Shown: in pieces, positions 1 to 9,967 of the stretch | How the letters are laid out: every line of letters begins with the position of its first letter | How positions within the stretch are numbered: the first letter of the stretch is position 1 | From: Prorocentrum cordatum | Lineage: Eukaryota > Sar > Dinophyceae > Prorocentrales > Prorocentraceae | DNA: 42,339 bases | NCBI GenBank assembly: GCA_963575745.1 | Contig: CAUYUJ010021059.1 | Span: forward strand, 1,235,015-1,277,353 | Direction of reading: 5' to 3' | The notes under the pieces: model-generated | The model's input: the letters and a program-made list of their open reading frames with translations, nothing else | Database searches by the model: none | Told to the model about the DNA's origin: nothing | Program-made: the position numbers and the translations under genes

Positions 1-115
1 CAAAACAAAAAAACAAGCAATACCACACAAGAAAACAAGTAAAACAATCAAATAAACAAGTAATTCAACATGACCAATCAAGGAAACAAATAATACAACA
101 CGTGCATGTGACAGG
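1..115. repeat. A/C-rich block with CAAGGAAACAA-type motifs
   Basis: The first 115 bases are strikingly A-rich and poor in G compared with the rest of the window. Short motifs such as ACAAGCAA, CAAGAAAACAAG and CAAGGAAACAAA recur. The same motifs appear on the opposite strand in the 32-bp tandem repeat near 18033-18130, so both places may hold the same kind of repeat in opposite orientation. No gene is seen here. Confidence 0.4.
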
Positions 116-559
116 GTAGTGCGTTATCGGGGGGTGCCGCCGCAAAAACCTTCTACCCCCCACTCCCCTTCTCCTCCATCGCCCTTCTTCTCCTTCCGTT
201 ACCCCCGCCAGTCCCCCAACGCCCAATTTATCACGTTCACGTCCTCCGCCATTCCCATGCCCCCTTTGTGACCTTTCGCTTTGCGTTTGCTGCCGCGCCT
301 GATCGCGCAGCCTTTGGCTTGTCTCGAGGCCCCCACACCATGTCCATTTTGGACGTGGGGGCCGCTGGGCTGCCGGGGGAGGCCCCAGCGCCTCCAGCTC
401 CAGCGGGCCCGCTGGAGCTGGCCCCCGAGGTGGCCGCCGCGTTTGCGGCCGCGCCATGGCACGCTCGCCGAGCGCATCGGCACGGCGCGCTGCCGCGCAG
501 GGCGCAGGTGCGGGTGGCGCGGCTGCATGTGGACGTGAGGCCGCGTGCCAACCTTTCCC

Positions 560-1150
560 CTTCCTCCCGCTTCCCACCCTCACCGTTCCCTTTTCTGACT
601 CCTCCATCCCCTCCCCTCCCTTCTGTTCTCGCCGCCTAGCCTCCTCGTCTTCCCCCGCTCCCTCTTCCACCTCTCTTTCTTTCCCTTCCCTTTCCTCCGC
701 CTCCGCCCCCCCGCCCCCCCCCCCTTCCCCCCGACCCCCTCCCCCTCCTGCTCCTCTTGGCCCCTCCGCGCCCGCTGGCCCGCGACAGAGGCGCGTCGCC
801 AAGTCCTCCAAGGGCGCGGGCGCATTCCTGCAGTGGCGCAACAGCCGGCAATTGCGACACGGGGAGAAGGCCACGACAGGGGCGGACGGGGTCAGACAGG
901 TGCGGAGGGGGGGGCGGGAAGAGAAGAGCGAAGGAAACAGGAACGGAGGACGAGAAAGAGGACGAGCAAGAGGAGGAGGAGGAGGAGGAGGCGGAGGAGG
1001 AGGAGGAGGAGGAGGAGGAGGAGGCGGAGGAGGAGGAGGAGGAGGTGGGGGGATAATAACGAAGGGCGGGGGTGCGGGGAGGGATGAGGAAGAGGAGGAG
1101 GAGGTGGTGGACGGGGGTGGAGGATGGGGAGGAGGAGGAGAGGTTGGAGG
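560..1150 (+). other. Polypyrimidine then polypurine tracts around a short possible exon
   Basis: Bases 560-780 are nearly all C and T, and bases 900-1150 are nearly all G and A with long GGA runs. Between them, about 780-890, is ordinary mixed sequence. In the frame starting at 456 it reads as a basic hydrophilic peptide containing SSKGAGAFLQWRNSRQLRHG. This looks like a small exon between two low-complexity introns, in the style of the better-supported exons further right. The polyproline and polyglutamate frames through the tracts themselves are not taken as genes. Confidence 0.35.
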
Positions 1151-1479
1151 AGGAAGACGGATAGCGCGCAGCCAGGTGATGGCGACTTGGAGGACCAGCC
1201 TGGGCGACGCGTCGCTTTGGGGTGGCAAGGTCACGCCCGTGCGCCCGCTCGTTCTTCTCCTCCCGCGCCGTGTCCCAGTCTTAATCCGTATCCTAGGTCT
1301 CGTCCCAGCTTTAGCCCTAGTCCAACTCCTCCTTCCCCATCGTCCTTCCCCCTGCCTCCGTTCCTCTTGCGCCCCTGCGCCTCGCCCCCATCGACGCCTG
1401 TGTCGGTCCGTCCCCCCCTAAATGCCATTGTCGTTATCCCTCCTTTCCCCGCGCAGAATGCGGAAGAGGAGAGGCGGGG

Positions 1480-1740
1480 GATGCGGACGGGGGGGGGAGG
1501 GGGCGACGACGAGGAGAAGAACGAGTAGAAGGAGGAGGATGACTACGAATAGATTCGGAGAGGGGTCGCGGAATGTAGCACGGTAGAGGAAAAGTGGGAG
1601 GAGAAGGAGGAGGGGGAGGAGGAGGAGGAGGAGGAGTAGAAGAGAAAAGAGGATGGCAGGAGAGTATAGGAGAGGAGAGGAGAGGAGAGCAGAGGAGGGC
1701 AGATGACAGAACAGGAACAGGATGAGGCAGAGGAGGAGTA
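1480..1740 (+). repeat. GGA-rich polypurine tract
   Basis: Almost all bases are G or A, with (GGA)n and AGGAG runs and GGAGA pentamers near 1668-1690. It lies between candidate exon fragments of gene A and resembles the polypurine introns placed more firmly downstream. Confidence 0.6.
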
Positions 1741-1741
1741 G

Positions 1742-2745
1742 GGCTATATCAACGCCAGCGCTGTCGCCGACGACGTCATCGCCCGCGCATCCGTCGTCGT
1801 CGCCGTCGCGCCCTGCCAGGTCTGGGACCCGCGCGGCGTCCAGGAGCTGGCGTACTCCAACCTTGGAGGCCGCGGTGGCCGCAGGGCTAGCGCTTCCACT
1901 CCAACTCGGCTTCGCCGACGCGCCGCTGCCGTCGCGACTTCTCCAACCCTTGCCCCGCCCGCCGCCCTCCGCCTCCTTCTTGCACACTGTTCTCTGCCTG
2001 CTATTACCCCATTTTTCTTGCCTACGTTACCCTCTCCTGCTCCCTCGACCTCCCCCTGCGTTCCCCGTTGTCTTCCCCTCCTTAGCCGCCCTCATCCACC
2101 GTTCGCGCTCCCCCACGTCAGTGGCTGTCTTGCCGGGGAGCCTCGATCGCGGGGCAGCGGAGGGGCAGTGCGCGCTGGGTGCCACCGAGCGCGCTTGCGA
2201 GCTCGCCTCGGCAACGGCGCAGGTCCATCAGGACGCGAGGGGGGTGGGGGGTCCTTGCGCGACGCGCGCTCGGCTTCGCCGACCACTGGCTTCGGTCGCT
2301 CCTCATCCCTCCTCCCCCCCCTCGTCCACCGCGTCGTCGGCCTCCTCCTCCTCCTCCTCCTCCTCCTCCTGCTGCTCCTCCTCCTCCTCCTCCGCACCCC
2401 CCCCCTCTGCCCTGGCTTGCCCCGTGTAACGCCAGAAGGCCATCCTTGTCGCCGCCTCCTCCTCCTCGTCCTCGCCCCCCTGCTCCTCCTCCTCCTCCTC
2501 CTCCTCCTCCTCCTCCTCCTCCTCCCCTTCCTCCTCCCTTCTCCTCCGCGGGGCCGCCCCGCATCCCTGCCGCCCTGCGCCCCGCCCTGGCGCGAGGATT
2601 TGCTTCATGATGCAGTGCGACGCAATGTGGAGTCCGCCGCCGACGGCTTCGCGAGCTGCCTGGTGGTCAACCGCCACTACGACGGCACGCCTCTTCGCTT
2701 CCTCTTCCACAGCTTGAGGCCGCGGCCCGTGGCCCTGGAATGAAG
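1742..2745 (+). CDS. Candidate upstream exons of gene A (unknown dinoflagellate family)
   Basis: Three islands of ordinary sequence break up low-complexity DNA. Bases about 1742-1880 read GYINASAVADDVIARASVVV followed by a stretch with CQVWDPRGVQELAYSNLGG. Bases about 2120-2250 read a segment with LDRGAAEGQCALGATERACE. Bases about 2597-2743 read RNVESAADGFASCLVVNRHY, then DGTPLRFLF, ending at a TGA at 2741-2743. The islands lie in different frames, as expected for exons split by introns, and their order matches my memory of a repeated dinoflagellate family of unknown function. I could not fix splice sites here. The CCT-rich stretches at 2310-2400 and 2470-2540 are likely intron. Confidence 0.3.
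2310..2545 (+). repeat. CCT-rich polypyrimidine tract
   Basis: (CCT)n runs at 2338-2400 and 2470-2540 are separated by about 60 bases of mixed sequence. This is probably intron of gene A. Its polyproline and polyleucine reading frames are products of the repeat. Confidence 0.55.
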
Positions 2746-3000
2746 GAAGGCTGGGGCGGGGGCGAGGGGCTGGGGGGCAGAGGAGGAGGGGGAGGCGAGG
2801 GCGAGCGCGAGGATGCGGTTGAATGATGGGGAGGGTTTGGAGGGGGGGGGCAGGGGGGGGCCCGGGGGCAGGGGGCCGCGAAGGTCGAGGGCGACGAGGA
2901 GGATGCAGGGCGTCTGCCAGCGTCTGCCAGCGTCTACCACGTCGTAGTTGTTTTGTGATTCGTCCTCCCCTCGTCGCCTCGCCCCCCCCGGCCTCGTTGC

Positions 3001-3072
3001 CCTTCTCTATCGCCCTCCTCTGTCGCCCTTCTCTGTCGCCCCTCTCTGTCGCCCTCCTCTGCCGCCCTTGGC
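3001..3072. repeat. 15-bp minisatellite, about five copies
   Basis: The unit CTCTGTCGCCCTTCT recurs about five times with small changes (TATCGCC, TGTCGCC, TGCCGCC). On the minus strand it reads as a repeated Arg/Gln/Arg/Ala/Thr/Glu peptide, which I attribute to the repeat. Confidence 0.6.
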
Positions 3073-3420
3073 CAGGTCTCTCGTTGAACCGCATGCTCGG
3101 TATCCATCGGGCTTCGCCCGCCGCCAGCCGAGACATCCATGAGGAAGAGGTTGCGGGGATGGGGGTTGAACTCGACCTGGGGGATGGCGGGCCGGAGAAG
3201 TAGTGAGAGACAGAAGTCGAGTCGGAGCGCGGGGGAGGCGGAGTAGAAGCTGGAGGAAGGGCAAGGCGAGGAGGCGGATGAGGCAGGGGGAGGGTGGGCG
3301 CCCTGGACGCTTCGCGAGGCGTTCGAGGCTTCTCTCGGGAGCTGGTATAGCGCGGCGACGGCGGGGGCCGCGGCGACGGCAACGGCGACGTCGGCCGGCC
3401 AGCGCTTCTGCCTCCGCTAG

Positions 3421-4697
3421 CGGGGCGTCGGATCCCGTGAAAGACGAACGCGGGCTTTGGAAGCTCGTGTCGTTCGACGCCCTCGCTGCGCGGGGGCGCC
3501 GGGCGCCTGGTTCAGGCGTGCTGGATCTCTTCGCCCAGGCGGGAGAGAAGTAGCAGTAGTAGGAGTACTCGCAGCACTCGGAGGAGGATGAGAAGGATGA
3601 AGAGGAGGAGGAGGAGGAGGAGGAGAAGAAGGAGGAGGACGAGGGAGGAGGAGGAGGAGGAGGAGGAGGGAGGAGGAGGAGGATGAGGAGGAGGAGGAGG
3701 AAGAGGAGGGGGGAGGAGGAGGAGGAGGAGGAGGAGGGAAGGTTGGGCAGGCGATGGGTGGGAGGGGGTAGGGGACAGCGGGGGTGCGCCAGGGTTGAGG
3801 GGGAGGGATGGGGATGGATGAGAAAGTGGCGGGCTAGGCCGCTGACGTCCACATGGTCGACTCGTTCTGCTATCGCAGCGGCGGTGAGGCATTGCTTCGC
3901 CCCGTGATCTTGCAGCGCGGGAATGCGTCCACGATCGGCCTTGCCGTGGACCATGCGCTGGACTGCGTGGCGCCGGAGCAGATCTTGGAGCTGGCCAAGC
4001 GCATCTCGTTCGTCATCTGGGGCGAGAGTCCTGATGGGTGCTCGGCCAACCGTCGGAAGCGCGCGGCCGCAGCGGACTTCTTCTCTGGCGTTCTCAACGC
4101 CCTCGTCCCGCCCCTCCCCGGCTGCATCATCCATGCGATGCACCGGATGCGAGGGCGGGCAAAAAGGGGCGGCGCGGCTGCCGCTCCTCCGTTCTCCCCA
4201 TCCTCTTCATTCTCCTCCTTCTTGCCCCCTCCTTCTCCAAAGCGACTCTCCTCCTCGTCTTCTTCTTGCTGCTCCTCCTCCTCCTGCCGGCCGAGGGGGG
4301 GGGGGGGGGGGGGGGGGAGGGGGTTCAAGGGAGGAGGAGGAGGAGGGACAAGGGGAGAGGAGGAGAAGGAGGAGGAGTAGAAAAATTTTTTTAAAAAAAA
4401 CAAAAAAAAAAATGAGGAGAGCAGGAGGAGGACAAGGGAAGGGAGAGGAGGAGGAGGAGGACAAGGGAGAGGAGGAGGGGGAGGGGGACAAGGGACAGGA
4501 GGAGGAAGAGGAAGAGTCGAGCGGTCTAGAGTGGAGCCACTGTCCATGCCGCCCCCAGGATGCTCGTCGTCATGATCTCCGAGACCTCGCTCATCGGCGA
4601 CGCGCATGCCATCGCGCATGTCCTCGCGGGGTCCACGCGGCGCGAGCGTGTCGTGCAGGCGCTGCGGGGCATCTTGAGCAGAGAGATGGAGTGGGAG
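3421..4697 (+). CDS. Gene A, three phased exons (3421-3538, 3838-4148, 4559-4697)
   Basis: These three exons join cleanly. Exon 3421-3538 ends in VLDLFAQ at 3538 and is followed by a GC-type donor (GCGGGA). After a polypurine intron, exon 3838 begins after CTAG and continues in phase as AADVHMVDSFCYRSGGE. It ends at 4148 before a second GC donor (GCGAGG). Exon 4559 starts after CCCCCAG and restores phase, reading LVVMISETSLIGDAHAIAHV. It ends at 4697 before a GTAGG donor. The order (a W-K-L-V-S-F segment, a V-L-Q-R segment, a Cys/His-rich I-I-H-A-M-H-R segment, an I-G-D-A-H-A segment) is that of a multicopy dinoflagellate family I recall only as hypothetical proteins. No enzyme motif is visible. 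Function unknown. Confidence 0.6.
3539..3837 (+). other. Gene A intron, GC-AG, polypurine
   Basis: The intron is 299 bp, phase 0, with donor GCGGGAGAG and acceptor GGGCTAG. It is almost entirely G and A on the sense strand ((GGA)n from 3580 to 3740). It has no pyrimidine tract before the acceptor AG, which is unusual for a spliceosomal intron. Confidence 0.6.
4149..4558 (+). other. Gene A intron, GC-AG, pyrimidine half then purine half
   Basis: The intron is 410 bp, with donor GCGAGG and acceptor CCGCCCCCAG. The first half (4180-4290) is pyrimidine-rich. A run of about 20 G at 4297-4317 follows, and then the strand becomes purine-rich with an A/T patch at 4380-4412. The two halves are roughly complementary in composition, so the transcript could fold back on itself. 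Confidence 0.55.
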
Positions 4698-5673
4698 GTA
4701 GGCCGGCCTCTCTTCTCGTTCTCGTCGTCGTCGTCGTTCATTCCGATCCTCCCCCCCCCTCCCCCCCATCCTCCTCCTCTCCCACCTTTACCCTCCCTTA
4801 TCTCTCTCCCTCCTTCTCCTCCTCTCCTTCGCCTCCTCCTTCCCTCTCTCTACTCACCCTCCTTCTCCCCCTCCCCCTCTCCCCCCTCCCCCGACCCTCC
4901 TCATCTCCTCCTAGCCTTCCTCATCCTCTCCCTCTCTCATTCTTCCTCTCCCTCCTCCTCCCTCCTCCTCCTTCTCCTCTCCCTCCTCCTCCTTTTCCTC
5001 TTCCTCTCTCCCTCCTCCTCCTCTCCCTCCTCCCCTCCTCTCCCTCTCCTCCTCCTCTCCCTCCCTCCTCCTATCCCTCCTCCTCATCCTCCTCCTCTGC
5101 CCCCTCCCTCCTCCTCTCCCTCTTTCCTCCTCCTCTCCTCCTCTTCCTCCTCTCCCTTCCCTTCCTCCTCCTCTCCCTCCTCCTCCTCTCCCTCTCCTCT
5201 CCTCTCCCTTGTCCCCTCCTCCTCCTCCCCTTCTTCCTCCTCCTCCTCCCCTCACATTCCCACGTTCTTCTACTCCCTGGCCGGTTCTACCCGTTCCCTC
5301 TCTTTGTCCGCTCGCCCCCCGCCGCCCCCCCCTCCGCGCCCCGCCCCTCCCCTACTCCCCTCATCCCCCTCTCATCCCCCCTCCTCCTCGCCTCCTCTCC
5401 CCTCCCCATCCTTCCTTCTTGCTCCGCTTTCTCCCCCCCGCCCTCCCTGCCCCCCCCACCCCCCCCCCCCTCCATCTCTTATCTCTGATGTCCCTCCTCA
5501 TCTCTCCTTGCCCCCCGCCCCCTCCTGCCTCGCCCCTCTTTTCCCTGCCCCCCCCCTCGATCCTCCGCCCCTCCTCTCCGTCTTCCTCCTCCTTCGCTCC
5601 TCTTCCCCCCCCCCGCCCTCCTGCCCCTCTTTCGCCCTCCTCCTCGCCGCCCATCTTGTTTGCTTCTGCGCAG
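4698..5673 (+). other. Gene A intron, GT-AG, nearly pure polypyrimidine
   Basis: The intron is 976 bp, phase 0, with donor GTAGGCC and acceptor TTCTGCGCAG. From 4745 to 5665 it is almost only C and T (CCT, CTCC and CCCC runs). Long frames rich in Ser, Pro and Leu cross it but have none of the mixed composition of the flanking exons. Confidence 0.6.
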
Positions 5674-7388
5674 GTGGTCATGGAGCCCGACCCGTCATGA
5701 AAGGAGCACACCATCGGGATCCTTAGCAGACCATCGGCCGCCCCGCGACTCGGCGCGGCGAGGTTGACGCACGCGGCAGCAGGGTGACAGCGACGCGCGA
5801 GGAGCAGAAGCTACAGGGTCGCATTGACATGGTTGCGCAGTATTGCAATTGGAATGTCAAGAGCAACAGGTTAGTGCACTACGAAAAAAGTTGTGTTAGG
5901 TGCAGTTCTCGAGATGATGCGTGCGCTAACGTTGCCGATGCTCTTCTCAATGGCCAGGTCATTCCTGATTCCAATTGCGCAGTTCCTTGCAAGCACCGAT
6001 TTGGGAGTTGCGCGGATGCTTTGAGAGAGCAACCTGCTGGCATCATGATCTCGCAGCTGCTGAGGAGGTCATTCGATGAGGCGTTTCCGACGTGGGACGC
6101 CCCAGATCTCGTCCCGGATCACGAAGAGGATGGCGCCGGGGAGCGCCGGTACATCAAGGGCAAAGTATTTCGGAGCAAAAAGGCGCTTGCTGATTTCTCC
6201 AGGTGCCTGCGCAGCATCGCTGTTGCATGTGTTTTGAAGCACCTGGAGTGGGCGTGGTCGAGATTGCAGCATCTGGATGATCAAACGGGCACGCTGGCTC
6301 TCATAGTTGGCTCGAGCAGCCCGTTCCGCGTTGTGCAGACTGCTCTGCTGGATTTCGTGAACGCTCCGTCGCCTGCTGTCCAGCGCCCTCTCCACCATTA
6401 CATGGGCGACGCGAGAGCATTGGATCTTGTGCAAGCCGAGTGTCTTCATGTCGCGCTGTGCGCCAGTTCGTTTATCTGGTTCAGGTTCGAGCGAACGTTG
6501 GAGTGGTGGCCTTTTGAGCTCCTCCTGTGGGCGAACAACCCCGGGCACGACTACGCGGTCGACGAATTCTTCGCCACGCCTCGCTGTTGCCTCGAAGATT
6601 CGATGTCCATCAAATTGAGGGACTTGTGCGTCGGAGACGATGGCAAACAGAAGTTCTTAGACGATGACAAACTGAAGCAGGCGCTGCGACTGTGGGGAGG
6701 CACTGCTAAGATGACCAACATGCACATCGAAAGGCTTCTCGCCGGACTCAAGGAAGCTGGCGGAAGGGAGTCCCCATTCCCGCTTGAAAGATTATGCGCC
6801 GACGCTTTCCTTTCGGAGTTCGTCAGATGCCACGTCGCCGTCGGCGGTCGCGACTGCCGCGCGCGGACGCGGGCGGACTTGTCCAGGCAGGGCGTGCCCA
6901 CAGTTGCCGACGAGATCGCGCTGCGCAAGGCTTCGCAGAATCGTGGGGGCGCCAGAGGGTGGATGGTGTACGCGAGAGAGCAGGAGCTGAACTTGGAGGT
7001 CCCGTTGGCGAAGGGCGAGGACAGGAAGGCGTTCTACAGCCTCATGGCCCAGCGTTTCCGCGACCTCCCCCCGCGCGAGAGGCGGCATTACCGCGAGCGC
7101 GCGTTGGGGCGCGCGTCTGCGCGACGGACGGGCCGTCAGAGGAGTTCTGAGTTTGACGCCGATGCCCCGCCGCTGGCCCAGCACGTATCCTCATCGCTGC
7201 GGGGGCTGTCGTCGCCGGACTTGCCAGTCAACTCCGACCTCTTTGCGGGCGCCGTCAGGTGCAAGTGCGCTCCGAGATATGGCAGGGCCTGCTCCGAGAA
7301 CGAGGCTACGATGCCCTTCAACAGGGGGGGCCCGAAGTGCAGGGGGGCTTTCCAGAAGGGCTGCTACATCGTGGACAAAGGGCCGAAC
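5674..7388 (+). CDS. Gene A, large internal exon (unknown family, possible HMG-box-like end)
   Basis: An exon following the 4698-5673 intron in phase reads VVMEPDPS and then meets TGA at 5698-5700. From 5727 another frame is open for over 1.6 kb and holds most of the protein (first Met at 5784). Features include a Cys-containing stretch near residues 35-70 (ESCVRCSSRDD-like), a Trp-rich stretch near 225-250 (WWPFELLLWANN), the motif KMTNMHIERLLAGLKEAGG near 310-330, and a Trp/Tyr/Arg-rich module near 385-445 (GWMVYAREQ to FRDLPPRERRHY) reminiscent of an HMG box. The exon probably ends between 7359 and 7390, before a GGGAG-rich intron. The internal TGA and frame change suggest a decaying copy or an unseen short intron. 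Function unknown; a domesticated transposon origin is possible. Confidence 0.65.
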
Positions 7389-7710
7389 GGGGGAGAGGGT
7401 CACGAGGGGGATGGAGGGAGGTGGGGGAGGGGGATTGGGACGTGTAGACAGAGGGCGGGCGGCGGAGGAAGAGGGGAAGGAGGAGGGGGGGCTCAGGAAG
7501 AGGAGGGGGAGAAGGAGAGGCGGGGGGGCGACGACATCGACGGAGGGGGGAGGTCGTGAATGAGGACGCTGGGGAGGAACATGATGTCGGCGAGGAGTAG
7601 AGGAGATGGCAGGCGGGCTGGGCCGCGAACTCAGGGGGCAGGGGGGGGGGCAGGGCAGGGCGGAGGAGGAGGGAGAGGAGTTTGTTCTTCACTGCGGCCC
7701 CCCCCTTCAG
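7389..7710 (+). other. Gene A intron, polypurine
   Basis: GGGGGAG and GGA runs fill most of this stretch. It ends in a typical acceptor CCCCCCCTTCAG at 7710. The exact donor was not resolved. Confidence 0.5.
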
Positions 7711-9275
7711 GATACGCGCCCGAGGAGATGAGCTTCAAGACCGGGCTGACCTGCCAGGAGCTCCACCCGGGCTTCTGTTGCACTGCAGACCGTCTGCGTT
7801 GCAAGCATTCGAGGAAATTGAATCACCATTTCTTGCAGTTTTTGAAGCAGCAGAAGTGCGAGCGGTCGATTTTGCTCGCCAGGGTTTTGAGCGCCGAGGG
7901 GCGCGAGTTGAGCCACGTGTATTTGCATTGCACTCACGCTCGACAGCGCGATCCTGCCATCGGGCTCTTCGTGCAGTTCACGGCGAGGACCTCGGCTGGG
8001 AATTTGCTGGAGCCTGTCGAGGAGGGGGCGTCTCGTGCTCTGAGGCGCGGGAGTTAGAGCTTTTTCCTGAAGCGTCTCGAAGGCATCGGCATCGGACCTC
8101 TCAGCACTGGCGAATTTCACGTGCACGTGCTTGGGCGGCTTCGAGGGGCAGCTGCAGCCGAGCTGAGCGCGTGTTTCGCGCGTCCGTTGGGCGTGGTCAG
8201 CGTCGCAGAGCCAGGCGAGCCCGCCTTGGTCATCGATCTCAGCAGTGCACGACTTGTCCCTGATGCTGACGAGGGGGGCGGAGATGGCGCTCCGCGATCT
8301 GTGGGCCCTGCTTTCGCTGGTATGGAAGAGCTCGAAGGAGTGATACTGGGCGGGTTCAATGAGATGAAGAAGCTGAAGCCGCAGAAGAAATCCACCGCTG
8401 GATACGTGATCGGGGTCGAGCCTGAGTGCGACCTGACCGTTGACATAGATCCCGCAGAAGTTGCAGCGGCCATGAAATTGGACAAGGATCACAAGGTTGA
8501 TGGCCCATGCGATGAGTTCGACAGCTCCGACTGCGACGCGCACGCGTTGGCGGGGGCGGGGTCCGACTCCAGCGAGGACGACCAGGACGTCATTGCGGCA
8601 ATGTACACGGGCAAGGCGATGAAGCACAAGGCGCCGCTCAAGAAGGCGGGAAAAAGGAAGGCTGATTGCCCCCCCGATGGCGCCGGGGGCCCCGGCGCGG
8701 CTGGGGCAGCAGGCGCAGGTGCTGAGGGCGGGGCCAGCGGCTCTGGAGCAGCAGCCGGTGACGCTGGAGGTGGTGCTGCTGAAGGCGGAGGGGGCGGCGG
8801 CGCTGCAGATGGCGCTGCAGGGGCAGACGCCCTGCCGGGCGTGCGCAAGAAGGGGCGCTTCAACTACGTCACGGTGCCTGGCTACGGCGTGATCGCATGG
8901 GACATTGACGAGAGCACGCTCAACGCGCATTGTGATATAGCTTTGCACAGCGCTGGCATATCCAAGTGCCACATGAACCGACAGCTGACATGCGCGGATC
9001 CAGCGCACCCGCGTCGCGGGGAAGCTCGGCCTCTGGGGCATCTCGCGGCGCGGCTGCTATTGAGGCATCAGCGCGCCGAGTGGGGCAAGAAGGGCCACCA
9101 GGACATCAAGAAGGCGCTTGGGCGCGTCGAGGGGCATCCAGCTCGCTTGGCCGCTCGGAACGACCTCAGGAGGTTGTCGCAGACGATGCCCGAGGTGGCG
9201 CGCCTCTTCGCGCTGGAGAGGCCGCCCACAGCGACTGAGCTTGCGAGCGGCGGGGGGCCTCTCGAGATTTCGTAG
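7711..9275 (+). CDS. Gene A, terminal exon with an in-frame TAG
   Basis: One frame runs from the acceptor at 7710 to the TAG at 9273-9275 and is broken only by a TAG at 8055-8057. Before the stop it reads FKTGLTCQELHPGFCCTADR and continues to EEGASRALRRGS. After the stop, in the same frame, it continues SFFLKRLEGIGIGPLSTGEF and on to the end. The middle (about 8640-8830) is a Gly/Ala-rich linker after a Lys-rich KKAGKRKAD patch. The C-terminal 110 residues include HMNRQLTCADPAHP and ARPLGHLAARLLL, which I associate with the end of the same repeated dinoflagellate family. Protein sense continuing on both sides of the TAG argues for a recent nonsense change, an assembly error or readthrough. 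Overlapping minus-strand frames are shadows. Confidence 0.65.
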
Positions 9276-9967
9276 CTGCGGTGGGGTCGCAGGATGAATC
9301 CCACTCCCCACTGGTCGTGATACACACCCCTCCCAACTTGTCGTGATCCTCGCTCGTGCTCGTCGCCCTTTCTCGTCGAGCACCTTGGTCGCCCCTCGCG
9401 CCCACCCCGCCCCCCTGCTCAGCTGCTGCGGGGGGGGGGAAGGGCGAGGAGGAGGGGGGCGGAGAGGGAGGGGGGGGGGGAGGGGGAGGAGGGCGAGGAG
9501 GAGAAAGGGGATGGATGGGAAGGCGGCGCACGAGGAGGAGGAGAATGACGAGGAGGAGGAAGAGGAGAAGGAAGAGCAGGGGCACTTTGCGCTGGGTGCC
9601 TTCTGTGACCCGCGTTGGACGCCTCCGCGTCGGGTGCCTGGCGGCGCCCTGGGGATTGGGCGAGGGGATAAACTGGCGGATTTTGTTTGCGGTTGAGGAT
9701 GGGGTTGCTTGCGATGTCGTTTCGAGGGCGCACTCGCGCCAGAGATGTCTGGGGCGCTCCGGGGGCTGACGTTGATGTTGCAATGCATCCTCGAAGGCCG
9801 TGGTCAATCGGATTCGCCCCTCCGCCCGCCTCTCATTGGGCTGTTCGAGTGGCCGGCGCCTTGCCGACATTGCCGTCCATATCGTCCGTCTGTCTGGGCC
9901 CAAAGCAGCGGTTGAGGCGCCACTGGGTGGCCCCCGCCCTCGCGCCCCCAGCGTCGAAAGGCGAGTC
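9276..9967 (+). other. Spacer with polypurine tract between genes A and B
   Basis: No gene is supported here. Bases 9425-9590 are GGGGGAGG and GGA-rich. A short near-repeat (GTCGTGATA / GTCGTGATC) occurs at 9313-9347. The stretch 9600-9967 has ordinary composition and could hold 5' leader or first-exon sequence of gene B, but no frame stands out. Confidence 0.4.

Noticed and set aside
65-1421. Long polyproline, polyglutamate, polyarginine and polyglycine frames
   Set aside because: They are translations of CCT/GGA tracts, open on both strands at once, with no protein-like composition.
7707-9041. Minus-strand 444-residue frame
   Set aside because: It is antisense to the terminal exon of gene A, which has family-like composition and a consistent frame.
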